A DNA stretch of 64,000 nt from Sphingomonas sp. Leaf22 (GTDB lineage Bacteria > Pseudomonadota > Alphaproteobacteria > Sphingomonadales > Sphingomonadaceae): the NCBI RefSeq assembly GCF_001421715.1, contig NZ_LMKP01000006.1:1-64000 (forward strand). Direction: 5' to 3'. The notes under the pieces are model-generated. The model ran no database searches and was not told the DNA's origin. It worked only from the letters and a program-made list of their open reading frames with translations. The translations under genes were made by a program, and so were the position numbers. Of the stretch, positions 10,214 to 18,050 are shown in pieces; position 1 is the first letter of the stretch; each line of letters begins with the position of its first letter.

Positions 10214-11989
10214 ATGTCAATACGCCGTCTCCCCGAGCATCTCGTCAACCGCATCGCCGCCGGGGAAGTGGTGGAACGCCCTGCTTCCGCGCTGAAAGAA
10301 CTGGTCGAGAACGCGATCGACGCGGGAGCGACCCGGATATCGGTTCGCCTGGCCAGTGGCGGCATCGACCTGATCGAGGTTGCCGACGACGGCTGTGGCA
10401 TGGGACCGGCCGATATGGCGCTGGCGCTCGAACGCCATGCCACCTCGAAACTGCCCGACGACCGGATCGAAGCGGTCACGACCCTCGGGTTTAGGGGGGA
10501 GGCGTTGCCGTCGATCGCCAGCGTAGCCCGCCTGTCGATCGAGAGCAGACCGGCGGGGGCGGAGGGCTGGCTGCGCACCGTCGACAATGGCGAGGTGGTC
10601 GACGATCGCCCCGCCGCCGTGCCGCCGGGCACCCGCATCCGGGTGGAAGGGCTGTTCGCCCGCGTGCCGGCGCGGCGCAAGTTTCTGCGCTCGGCCCGGT
10701 CGGAATTCGCCGCATGCGTCGATCAGGTGCGGCGACTGGCGATGGCACGCCCCGACATCGCCTTCACCCTCGAACATGACGGCCGGCGGGTGCTGGGCGT
10801 GCAGGCCGGCGAGTCGCGGCCCGAGCGCGTCGCGGCGCTGACCGACCGGGCGCTCGCCGCCAATTCGGTCGGGCTGGACTGGGCGCGTGAGGGGATGCGG
10901 CTGGGCGGCGTCGCCGGGCTGCCGACCTTCCACCGCGGCGTGGCCGATCATCAATATCTGTTCGTCAACGGCCGCCCGGTAAAGGATCGGCTGCTGTCGG
11001 GGGCGGTGCGCGGTGCCTATGCCGAGATGCTGGCGCGCGATCGGCATGCGGTGGTGGCGTTGTTCCTCGACGTCGATCCCGATCTGATCGACGTGAACGT
11101 CCATCCTGCCAAGACCGAGGTGCGCTTTCGCGACCCGGCGGCCGCGCGCGGCCTGATCGTCGGCGGCCTGCGCCGGGCGCTCGACGAGGCCGGCTTTCGC
11201 GCGGCGCAGCGCCCTGCCGAGGAAGCGATGGCGGCATGGACGTCGGAACCGGTCGCACCGGCCATCCCGTCCGCGCTGCCGCTGCCTCCGTTGGCGGAGG
11301 CGACCATAAAGTCGGGGTTTGCCTTCAACGAACGTCGCCCGACCTTCTTCGCCCCGCCGCCGCAGGCACGCGCCGAAGTCGCCAGCGAACCGCCGCCCGC
11401 CGTTACGCAATTCCCGCTGGGTGCCGCCCGCGGACAGGTTGCGCGGACCTATATCGTTGCCGAGGCCGAGGACGGGCTGGTGCTGGTCGATCAGCATGCC
11501 GCGCATGAACGGCTGGTGCTGGAACGGATGCGCGCGGCGTTGGCGACGGGCGGGGTCGCGCGACAGGCGCTGCTGATCCCCGAAGTGGTCGAACTGGACG
11601 AAGTCGCCTGCGACGCGCTGGAGGACAAGGCCGACGAGCTGGCGGAATTCGGCTTGGAGCTCGAACGGTTCGGGCCGCGCGCGATGCTGGTGCGTGCCGT
11701 CCCGGCGGTGCTGGGGCAGGGCGATGTCATCGGCCTCGTCACCGATCTGGCCGACGAGATCCGCGCGCATGACGCGGCGCTGTCGCTCAAGGAACGCATC
11801 GACCATGTCGCGGCGACCATGGCCTGCCATGGATCGGTGCGGGCCGGGCGGGTGTTGTCGGTCGTCGAGATGAACGCGCTGTTGCGCGAAATGGAAGTCA
11901 CGCCACATTCGGGCCAGTGCAACCATGGTCGCCCGACCTGGATCAAGCTGGCGCATGGCGATATCGAAAAGCTGTTCGGCCGGAAATAG
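10214..11989 (+). CDS. mutL: DNA mismatch repair protein MutL
   Basis: The 591-residue protein has the GHKL ATPase head (ELVENAIDAGA, DDGCGM, and the GFRGEALPSI lid), the transducer domain with FVNGRPVKD and DVNVHPAKTEVRF, a variable linker (about 360-420) and the C-terminal dimerisation domain. The nuclease motif DQHA-x2-E-x4-E is intact (VDQHAAHERLVLE), so this MutL should nick DNA itself, as in bacteria without MutH. The start is the ATG giving MSIRRLPEHLVNRIAAGEVV; a longer frame upstream adds no recognisable sequence. Confidence 0.97.
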   Translation: MSIRRLPEHLVNRIAAGEVVERPASALKELVENAIDAGATRISVRLASGGIDLIEVADDGCGMGPADMALALERHATSKLPDDRIEAVTTLGFRGEALPSIASVARLSIESRPAGAEGWLRTVDNGEVVDDRPAAVPPGTRIRVEGLFARVPARRKFLRSARSEFAACVDQVRRLAMARPDIAFTLEHDGRRVLGVQAGESRPERVAALTDRALAANSVGLDWAREGMRLGGVAGLPTFHRGVADHQYLFVNGRPVKDRLLSGAVRGAYAEMLARDRHAVVALFLDVDPDLIDVNVHPAKTEVRFRDPAAARGLIVGGLRRALDEAGFRAAQRPAEEAMAAWTSEPVAPAIPSALPLPPLAEATIKSGFAFNERRPTFFAPPPQARAEVASEPPPAVTQFPLGAARGQVARTYIVAEAEDGLVLVDQHAAHERLVLERMRAALATGGVARQALLIPEVVELDEVACDALEDKADELAEFGLELERFGPRAMLVRAVPAVLGQGDVIGLVTDLADEIRAHDAALSLKERIDHVAATMACHGSVRAGRVLSVVEMNALLREMEVTPHSGQCNHGRPTWIKLAHGDIEKLFGRK

Positions 11990-11999
11990 GAAGCAAGCC

Positions 12000-14168
12000 A
12001 TGAAGTTCACCCAAGCCGCCGGACCGAACCCGACCGATACCATGCGGGTTCTGGGCCGCCCGACCGACCGGATCGAAGGGCCGCTGAAGGTCACTGGCCG
12101 TGCGACTTATGCCGCCGAATTCGCGCCTACCGACATGGCCTATGGCATGATCGTCACGACGACGATCGCCAGCGGACGGATCGTGGCGATCGACGCCGCC
12201 GCTGCGCTGTCCGCGCCCGGCGTGCTGGCGGTGGTGACGCACGAGAATGCCGGGCCGCTGGCGCGCGGCGACGATCACAAGGTGCCGATGCTCGCCGGTC
12301 CGCAGGTCGATCAGTTCGGGCAGGCGGCGGCGCTGGTCGTGGCCGACAGCTTCGAAACGGCGCGCGCCGCCGCCCGGCTGGTCCGGATCGACTATGCTGC
12401 CGACGACGGGGTGTTCGACCTTGCCGGGGCAAAGGACGCCGCCACGCGGCATTCGTCGCACGATCATGGCGATTTCGACCGCGCCTTCGCCGATGCCGCG
12501 GTGCAGGTCGATGCGACCTACACCACCCCCGATCACGCCCATGCGATGATGGAGCCGCATGCGACGATCGCGGCGTGGGACGGCGACGAACTGACGCTGT
12601 GGACCGCGAACCAGATGGTCGACTGGGCGGCGCGCGACATGGCCAAGGTGCTCGCCATGCCGAAGGAGAAGGTGCGGATCGTCGCCCACCATATCGGCGG
12701 CGGGTTCGGCGGCAAGCTGTGGGTCCGCGCCGATGCGGTGCTGGCCGCGGTTGCGGCGCGGCGGGTGGGGCGGCCGGTGAAGGTGGTGCTGACCCGGCCG
12801 CAGATGTTCAACAATACCCCGCACCGGTCGGCGACGATCCAGCGTTTGCGGCTGGGTGCGACGCGGGAGGGGCGGCTGACCGCGATCGGGCACGAAAGCT
12901 GGTCGGGCGACGTCGCTGGCGGCAGTCCCGAAGGGGCGGGGGCGCAGACCCGGCAGCTCTATGCCGCGCCGAACCGCCGCGTCGACGAATGGCTGGCGAC
13001 GCTCAACCTGCCCGAATCCAACGCGATGCGCGCGCCCGGCGAAGCGGTGGGCATGATGGCGATCGAAGCGGCGATGGACGAACTGGCGGAAAAGCTCGGC
13101 ATCGATCCCGTCGAATTGCGCATCCTGAACGATACGCAGGTCGATCCCGAAAATCCCGAACGCCGCTTCTCGCACCGCGACCTGGTCGGGTGTCTGCGCG
13201 GAGGGGCCGATCGTTTCGGCTGGAGCGCGCGGGTGGCAACGCCGGGCGCGCGGCGCGATGGCCGCTGGCAAATCGGCATGGGCATGGCGGCGGCCTATCG
13301 CGGCAATATCGTGCTGAAATCGGCCGCCCGCGTGGGTATGAATGTTTCCGGACACGTGACCGTCACCACCGACATGACCGACATCGGCACCGGCAGCTAC
13401 ACCATCCTCGCCCAGACCGCCGCCGAGATGCTGGGCGTCGACCTCGAACAGGTGACCGTCCGGCTGGGAGAATCGAGCTTTCCGATCTCCGCCGGATCGG
13501 GCGGACAGTTCGGCGCGAACAGCTCGACCGCCGGCGTCTATGCTGCCTGTGTCGGCCTGCGCGACCGGATCGCCGGAGCGGCCGGTTTCGAAGCCGCCAC
13601 CGCGCGCTTTGCCGATGGCCGGGTGTGGTCGGGCAACAAGTCGGTGGCGCTGGGCGAGGCCGCGGGCGGGCAGGGGATCGAGGTCGAGGACCGGATTGAA
13701 TTCGGCAGCCTGACCAGGAAGTACGTCCAGGCGACGTTCGGCGCGCATTTCGTCGAAGTCGCGGTCGACGCCGATACCGCCGAGATCCGGGTGCGGCGGA
13801 TGCTGGGCGTGTTCGGCGCCGGACGCATCCTCAACCCCAAATCGGCGCGCAGCCAGATACTGGGCGCAATGACGATGGGCGTCGGCGCGGCTTTGACCGA
13901 GGAACTGGTGGTCGACGCCCGGCTCGGTGGGTTCATCAATCACGATATGGCGGAATATCATTTGCCGACCCATGCCGATATCCCGCATCAGGAAATCATC
14001 TTCCTCAACGAAGAGGACCCGCTGTCGTCGCCGATGAAGGCGAAGGGGGTAGGCGAGCTCGGCATCTGCGGCGTCGGCGCGGCGGTGGCAAATGCTGTCT
14101 ACAATGCGTGCGGCGTCCGGGTGCGCGACTATCCGATCACCATCGACAAGCTGTTGGCCGGAATGTAG
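12000..14168 (+). CDS. Molybdopterin-binding subunit of a xanthine dehydrogenase-family hydroxylase (orphan)
   Basis: This 722-residue large subunit resembles PaoC/YagR, the molybdenum subunit of the periplasmic aldehyde oxidoreductase. It begins with the RIEGPLKVTGRATYAAEF domain and contains the HHIGGGFGGKLWVRADAV and NAMRAPGEAVGMMAIE cofactor loops. The catalytic Glu686 lies in KGVGELGICGVG near the C-terminus. Normally an iron-sulphur (PaoA) and a FAD (PaoB) subunit are encoded just upstream; here mutL is upstream and nothing related follows, so the electron partners must be elsewhere or absent. Its N-terminus (MKFTQAAG) shows no signal peptide. It starts 10 bp after the mutL stop. Confidence 0.85.
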   Translation: MKFTQAAGPNPTDTMRVLGRPTDRIEGPLKVTGRATYAAEFAPTDMAYGMIVTTTIASGRIVAIDAAAALSAPGVLAVVTHENAGPLARGDDHKVPMLAGPQVDQFGQAAALVVADSFETARAAARLVRIDYAADDGVFDLAGAKDAATRHSSHDHGDFDRAFADAAVQVDATYTTPDHAHAMMEPHATIAAWDGDELTLWTANQMVDWAARDMAKVLAMPKEKVRIVAHHIGGGFGGKLWVRADAVLAAVAARRVGRPVKVVLTRPQMFNNTPHRSATIQRLRLGATREGRLTAIGHESWSGDVAGGSPEGAGAQTRQLYAAPNRRVDEWLATLNLPESNAMRAPGEAVGMMAIEAAMDELAEKLGIDPVELRILNDTQVDPENPERRFSHRDLVGCLRGGADRFGWSARVATPGARRDGRWQIGMGMAAAYRGNIVLKSAARVGMNVSGHVTVTTDMTDIGTGSYTILAQTAAEMLGVDLEQVTVRLGESSFPISAGSGGQFGANSSTAGVYAACVGLRDRIAGAAGFEAATARFADGRVWSGNKSVALGEAAGGQGIEVEDRIEFGSLTRKYVQATFGAHFVEVAVDADTAEIRVRRMLGVFGAGRILNPKSARSQILGAMTMGVGAALTEELVVDARLGGFINHDMAEYHLPTHADIPHQEIIFLNEEDPLSSPMKAKGVGELGICGVGAAVANAVYNACGVRVRDYPITIDKLLAGM

Positions 14169-14402
14169 ATTTTCAGCGACCGGCACTCGGATTTCACGGG
14201 CTGCGCCAAAGGTAGTGCGCCGCCGAATGGGGGCCGCCGCTGTTGTCCGTCATCATCTGTCGGCTTGTACGTCGGACCGATCAAGTCGTCGGTATGGCAA
14301 AGCGGGCCATTGGTCTGGCGATTTTCCCCGGAACGGTTGCGACGACCACGCTTTGTCGCGGTCTGACCGGGTCGCCCCGAATTTCAAAGACAGGTTTTGC
14401 CG
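14169..14402. other. Intergenic stretch without a recognised gene
   Basis: Nothing recognisable is seen between the hydroxylase gene and the small candidate gene at 14403. An 88-codon frame from 14243 crosses it but has no ribosome site and a nondescript composition. Confidence 0.5.
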
Positions 14403-14501
14403 ATGACCAGACCGCCCAAGCTGTTGATGACCTATCTCGCTATCGCCACGACCGTGGCGATATCGTTGCTGGCATTATTCTTCCAGATCGGACCCCATTG
14501 A
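14403..14501 (+). CDS. Candidate 32-residue single-pass membrane peptide
   Basis: The short frame encodes a peptide with a positively charged start (MTRPPK) followed by one long hydrophobic helix (LLMTYLAIATTVAISLLALF) and a short polar tail. An AGG about 8 bases before the ATG serves as a ribosome site. The charge pattern predicts one membrane helix with the N-terminus inside. It resembles other tiny bacterial membrane proteins in form only; no function can be stated. Confidence 0.45.
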   Translation: MTRPPKLLMTYLAIATTVAISLLALFFQIGPH

Positions 14502-14536
14502 CCGGATAGCCTCGACTGGAAACCGCAGGAAAAAGA

Positions 14537-14719
14537 ATGCTGTCCATCAGCGAAATAGTTAAGAAGATCAACCCCGACGACGTTTACAATGCGATATCGA
14601 CAACGGTTAATATTTCGCTAACACCCCAGCATATTGTAAAAATATTGTTTTCCTGGAACCGCTTGGCACGAACCGGGTTGTCGGTTTCGCGCATCGTCGC
14701 AGCCGGATCGTCGCGTTGA
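14537..14719 (+). CDS. Candidate small protein of unknown function
   Basis: A 60-codon frame starts with ATG preceded by AGGA at a good distance. The product begins MLSISEIVKKINPDDVYNAI and is basic towards the end. The DNA is clearly richer in A and T than its surroundings, which may mean a regulatory or foreign stretch rather than a gene. I do not recognise the product. Confidence 0.3.
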   Translation: MLSISEIVKKINPDDVYNAISTTVNISLTPQHIVKILFSWNRLARTGLSVSRIVAAGSSR

Positions 14720-14792
14720 CGGACCCGGTCTTCCGCCAGCCGTTCGGGAACCGCGGGGGCATGGCCGGGAGGATTTTTCAAGAGGGGGCATC

Positions 14793-15506
14793 ATGCCAAG
14801 CAACAATTCGCTCATCACTACCGCTGCGTCGACCGTTCTGGTCGCGAACGGCACCAATGACGTCGTCTTCGGCCACGAAATCGCGACCGCCTATATCGTG
14901 AGCAACGGCGATGTCGGCGACGACACGATCCTGACCTTCCGCAAGAACGACTCGCTCATCAACTATCGGTCGATCGGCGATACGGTCGACGCTGGCGAGA
15001 ATGGCGTGATTGCGGTCGATGGTGCCGGTGGCGCCGACCAACTGACGCTGGTCGCCGCCGATGGCGGCGCAGTGAACCTGCGCTATCTGGGATCGAAGGA
15101 CGGCGGCCATGCCTATGCCGACGCCTCGGTCCGGCTGGCGGGGTTCACCGAAGGCAAGGTCACCAACGACAATTTCGACGCGTCGTCGGGCAGCTACAAA
15201 TTCTTCTACGACAACGCGCTGGGTCTGAACCTCGGTTTCGACACGATCAACGGCTTCGGTGGCGACGATCAGATCGTCACCACCCGGCAGATTTTCGACA
15301 ATGACGATAACGCCACCATCGGCTTCGGCGGCAACGACGTCCTCGACCTGTCGGGCGAAGGCGGTCCCAAGTCCAGCGACGGCTTCAAGCATCCGGGCGG
15401 GCAGATCGACCTGAATGGCGTCGGCCATAATCTGGTCTCGATCGATTTCCTGTATCAGGAGACGATCAACGGCGTGACCTATTTCCACTACGGTATCGAC
15501 GGCTGA
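14793..15506 (+). CDS. Acidic Asp/Gly-rich protein, possibly secreted and calcium-binding
   Basis: This 237-residue protein is rich in Asp, Gly and Asn and has almost no Cys or Met. Segments such as NGFGGDDQIVTT and IGFGGNDVLDLSG resemble RTX/serralysin-type GGxGxD turns in degenerate form, so calcium binding and export by a type I system are plausible. There is no Sec signal peptide, which agrees with that route. A strong GAGGGGG ribosome site precedes the ATG. No exporter gene is nearby. Function unknown; the RTX link is inference from composition and motif shape. Confidence 0.75.
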   Translation: MPSNNSLITTAASTVLVANGTNDVVFGHEIATAYIVSNGDVGDDTILTFRKNDSLINYRSIGDTVDAGENGVIAVDGAGGADQLTLVAADGGAVNLRYLGSKDGGHAYADASVRLAGFTEGKVTNDNFDASSGSYKFFYDNALGLNLGFDTINGFGGDDQIVTTRQIFDNDDNATIGFGGNDVLDLSGEGGPKSSDGFKHPGGQIDLNGVGHNLVSIDFLYQETINGVTYFHYGIDG

Positions 15507-15514
15507 TCGAAGGG

Positions 15515-15540
15515 GCCGGGCAGGGTTCGCCCCGCCCGGC
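15515..15540 (+). terminator. Hairpin after the Asp/Gly-rich gene
   Basis: GCCGGGC (15515-15521) pairs with GCCCGGC (15534-15540) 8 bp after the stop codon. No T-run follows, so it may slow polymerase or protect RNA rather than act as a full intrinsic terminator. Confidence 0.45.
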
Positions 15541-15587
15541 ACCGTTCCCGCGCTGATCGGCATTCGGCGGTGAGGTCGGCAACTGCT

Positions 15588-15668
15588 GGGGGTGGGTCGG
15601 CTCGCGAGGGTAATGTCACGCTCGCCAACGGACCAACCCACCCCCGACCCCTCCCTTCCAGGGAGGGG
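15588..15668. repeat. Nested inverted repeats between convergent genes
   Basis: A perfect 10-bp inverted repeat (GGGGGTGGGT at 15588-15597 with its complement at 15636-15645) is followed by a 9-bp perfect hairpin, CCCCTCCCT (15648-15656) and AGGGAGGGG (15660-15668), with a 3-base loop. The position between two converging genes suits a bidirectional transcription barrier or a dispersed intergenic repeat. Confidence 0.6.
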
Positions 15669-15732
15669 AGAAGTCTGCCTGGTCTTTGAATGGCGATCGG
15701 CGCTGAACCGACCCGGCGCCGTGCGTGATGCT

Positions 15733-17328
15733 CTACGCCTCAGCCCGCTCTACCCGGTCGATCGGCAGGACGATCTCGAACCGGGCACCGGCGATCGCCG
15801 TCCCCAAGGTCAGCGTCCCACCATAAGCCTCGACCAGCGACCGCGCGATCGGCAGGCCGAGGCCGGTGCCCCCCGCCTCGCGCTTGGTCGTGAAGAACGC
15901 CTCGAAGATGCGGTCGCGATCGGCAGGCGCGATCCCCCGACCATCGTCGGCGACGGCGATCAGGGCGGTGCCGTCCTCAACCGCCGCGGTAACCACCACG
16001 ACCGATGCCGCCGCCTGTCGGGCATTATCGACCAGCGTGGTCAACACCGCCTCCAGCGTCCGCGCATCGATCGCCAGCCGGGGCAGTTGCTCGGGCAGCA
16101 TGATCGACACGGTGAACCCGGCGGTCGCCAATCCGTCGGCAACGATCGCCAGTACCGGTGGCAACGCCGCACCGGGTTTCCCGCCCGGCCGGTGCAGATC
16201 GGCCTTGGCCAGCTCCATCAATCGCCGCACCAGTCGCGACAGGCGTTCGGCATCGATCGCCATGTTGTGGAGGAATTGCCGCCGATCGGCGGGCGTCATG
16301 TCCGCCTCATGATCCTGCAACAGCTCGATCGCGCCGCTGATGCCCGCCAGCGGCGTCTTGAATTCGTGACTGACCGACGATGCGAAGTCGCGGAGATAGC
16401 GCGACCGTTTGTCGATGCTGTCGGCCATCACCGCGAAGTCGCGAAACAGGTCGCGGATCTCGACGACCTGTAGCGAGGGCAGGTCGGTCGCCGCCGGCTG
16501 GCCCGATGCCAGCGTCCGCGTCGATCGGCTGAGCCGCTCGATCGGCCGCACGATCGCGCGCGACAGGATCGCGGTCAGCACGATCAGCGCACCGAAGATC
16601 AGCACGATGCCGAGCACGATCTTGCCGCGATCCTCGTACATCCCCTTGAACAACGGGCGGGGCGAGCGCGATACCAGCAACACGCCACGAACCCGGCCAT
16701 CGACCATGATCGGCCGCGTATGGTGCAGCCGGAGATTCGACGCGCGACTGAGCCATTCGAACGGATAGCGGGAGACATAGTCGCCATTCTCGCGCAGCAC
16801 GGTCGCCGGTCGCCCGGCCAACGCCGACCGGATTTCCGGCAATTGCCGCAGCGAACGTCCCGCCTCGCCCCCGTTCAGCAGGATGCCCCTGCCGTCGAGC
16901 ATCAGGATCGACGACAGCGTGGTGCGGCTGGTCTCCTCGATCGCGGGCAGCAGCCGCCGCGCGGTCGCCAGCGCATCGGGTTGCGGTGCATCGGCTGTCG
17001 CGCGCGCAGCGGGGCGGGGCGGCAGGATCGGCGAGGCGCGCAGATCGACTTCGCTCTGCGGATCATAGGGGTTGCGCGATGCGGGGCGGGGCCGCGCCAC
17101 CGCCGGCCGCGGTCCGGCCCACAGGATCGCCGCGCTCGCCGCCAGCGCCGCACTTTGCGCGATCAGTTCGCCCTCGGTCCGGCGCACCAGGGTGTTCTCA
17201 TACACTCGCAGGAACAGCGCGCCGAAGCCGGGCAGGGCCGCGACCAGCAACAGCGTGCTGAACAGGATCGTGCGCAGCCGCAGCACCGGCCAATGCCGTG
17301 CAACGGCCGCCTTTGCCCACGCGATCAT
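15733..17328 (-). CDS. Membrane sensor histidine kinase
   Basis: This 531-residue kinase has a transmembrane helix at about 20-42, a periplasmic sensing region to about 235, a second helix (236-255), a HAMP segment (RPIERLSRSTRTLASG), the phosphoacceptor His321 in SVSHEFKTPLAGI, the N-box DNARQA, and G-boxes VADDGRGIA and GGTGLGLPIA. The layout recalls ChvG-type kinases of alphaproteobacteria, but the sensing domain is not identified with confidence. The ATG overlaps the regulator stop (ATGA), so regulator and kinase are coupled; a longer frame upstream is only the shadow of the regulator gene. Confidence 0.9.
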   Translation of the reverse strand: MIAWAKAAVARHWPVLRLRTILFSTLLLVAALPGFGALFLRVYENTLVRRTEGELIAQSAALAASAAILWAGPRPAVARPRPASRNPYDPQSEVDLRASPILPPRPAARATADAPQPDALATARRLLPAIEETSRTTLSSILMLDGRGILLNGGEAGRSLRQLPEIRSALAGRPATVLRENGDYVSRYPFEWLSRASNLRLHHTRPIMVDGRVRGVLLVSRSPRPLFKGMYEDRGKIVLGIVLIFGALIVLTAILSRAIVRPIERLSRSTRTLASGQPAATDLPSLQVVEIRDLFRDFAVMADSIDKRSRYLRDFASSVSHEFKTPLAGISGAIELLQDHEADMTPADRRQFLHNMAIDAERLSRLVRRLMELAKADLHRPGGKPGAALPPVLAIVADGLATAGFTVSIMLPEQLPRLAIDARTLEAVLTTLVDNARQAAASVVVVTAAVEDGTALIAVADDGRGIAPADRDRIFEAFFTTKREAGGTGLGLPIARSLVEAYGGTLTLGTAIAGARFEIVLPIDRVERAEA

Positions 17329-18050
17329 GGCGTCGCGACCGGTTCCTTGCAGTTGCCCAGCCGATAGCCGACCCCGGCCCGCGTCTCGATCAGGTCGGCA
17401 CAGCCCGCATCGGCGAATTTGCGGCGCAGGTTGCGGACATGGCTGTCGATCGTCCGGTCGGTGATCGCAAAGCCCGGTCCGTGCAGCCGGTCGATGATCT
17501 GGTCGCGCGAAAAGATGCGCGACGGCATCGATGCCAGCGTCCGCAGGATCGTGAACTCGGTCACCGTCAGCGCGACCTCTTGCCCCATCCAGTGCGCGGC
17601 CCACCCCTCGCCATCGATACTCAGCCCGCCATAGCGAAAGCCCGCAACCGTTTCGGCCCGCGGCGGATGCGCGGCGGTCCGGCGCAGGATCGCCATCGAC
17701 CGGGCAACCACCTCTCGTGGGGAAAAGGGTTTCACGACATAGTCGTCACCGCCCAGTTCGATGCCGAGCACCCGGTCGATCTCGTCGTCGCGCGACGACA
17801 GGAACAGGATCGGGATATCGCCGGCGGCCCGCAGCCGGCGACATACCTCCAGCCCGTCCATGCGCGGCATGTTGATGTCGAGGACGATCAGGTCCGGCGG
17901 GTCGCGCGTCGCGCTGGCCAATGCGTCCTCGCCATCGCCGGCCTCGCGGGTGTTCAGCCCCGCCTTGCCAAAGGCGAAGACCAGCAACTGGCGGATGTGC
18001 GGATCGTCATCGACGATCAGGATCGAACGCGGCATGGGGCACAGGATCAT
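17325..18050 (-). CDS. OmpR/PhoB-family response regulator
   Basis: This protein of about 241 residues has a receiver domain with acidic pocket VDDDP, phosphoacceptor Asp58 in LIVLDINMPRMDG and Lys in VVKPFSPRE, then a winged-helix domain ending in DRTIDSHVRNLRRKFADAG and ETRAGVGYRLG. It is the partner of the kinase that follows. The ATG at 18050 (MILCPMPRS) overlaps the stop of the preceding membrane-protein gene in an ATGA, which favours it; the ATG at 18035 (MPRSILIVDDD) is the alternative and fits family length equally well. Confidence 0.92.
   Translation of the reverse strand: MILCPMPRSILIVDDDPHIRQLLVFAFGKAGLNTREAGDGEDALASATRDPPDLIVLDINMPRMDGLEVCRRLRAAGDIPILFLSSRDDEIDRVLGIELGGDDYVVKPFSPREVVARSMAILRRTAAHPPRAETVAGFRYGGLSIDGEGWAAHWMGQEVALTVTEFTILRTLASMPSRIFSRDQIIDRLHGPGFAITDRTIDSHVRNLRRKFADAGCADLIETRAGVGYRLGNCKEPVATP

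Noticed and set aside
11943-14186. A 747-codon minus-strand frame opposite the molybdenum hydroxylase gene
   Set aside because: No domain, no ribosome site, and composition typical of the antisense of a GC-rich gene.
14243-14509. An 88-codon plus-strand frame overlapping the 32-residue candidate
   Set aside because: No ribosome site and nondescript sequence; the overlapping shorter frame has a better start context and a clear membrane helix.
15588-15668. CRISPR-like repeats among the palindromic intergenic sequences
   Set aside because: The palindromes are single or paired, without regularly spaced repeats or spacers, and no cas gene is present.
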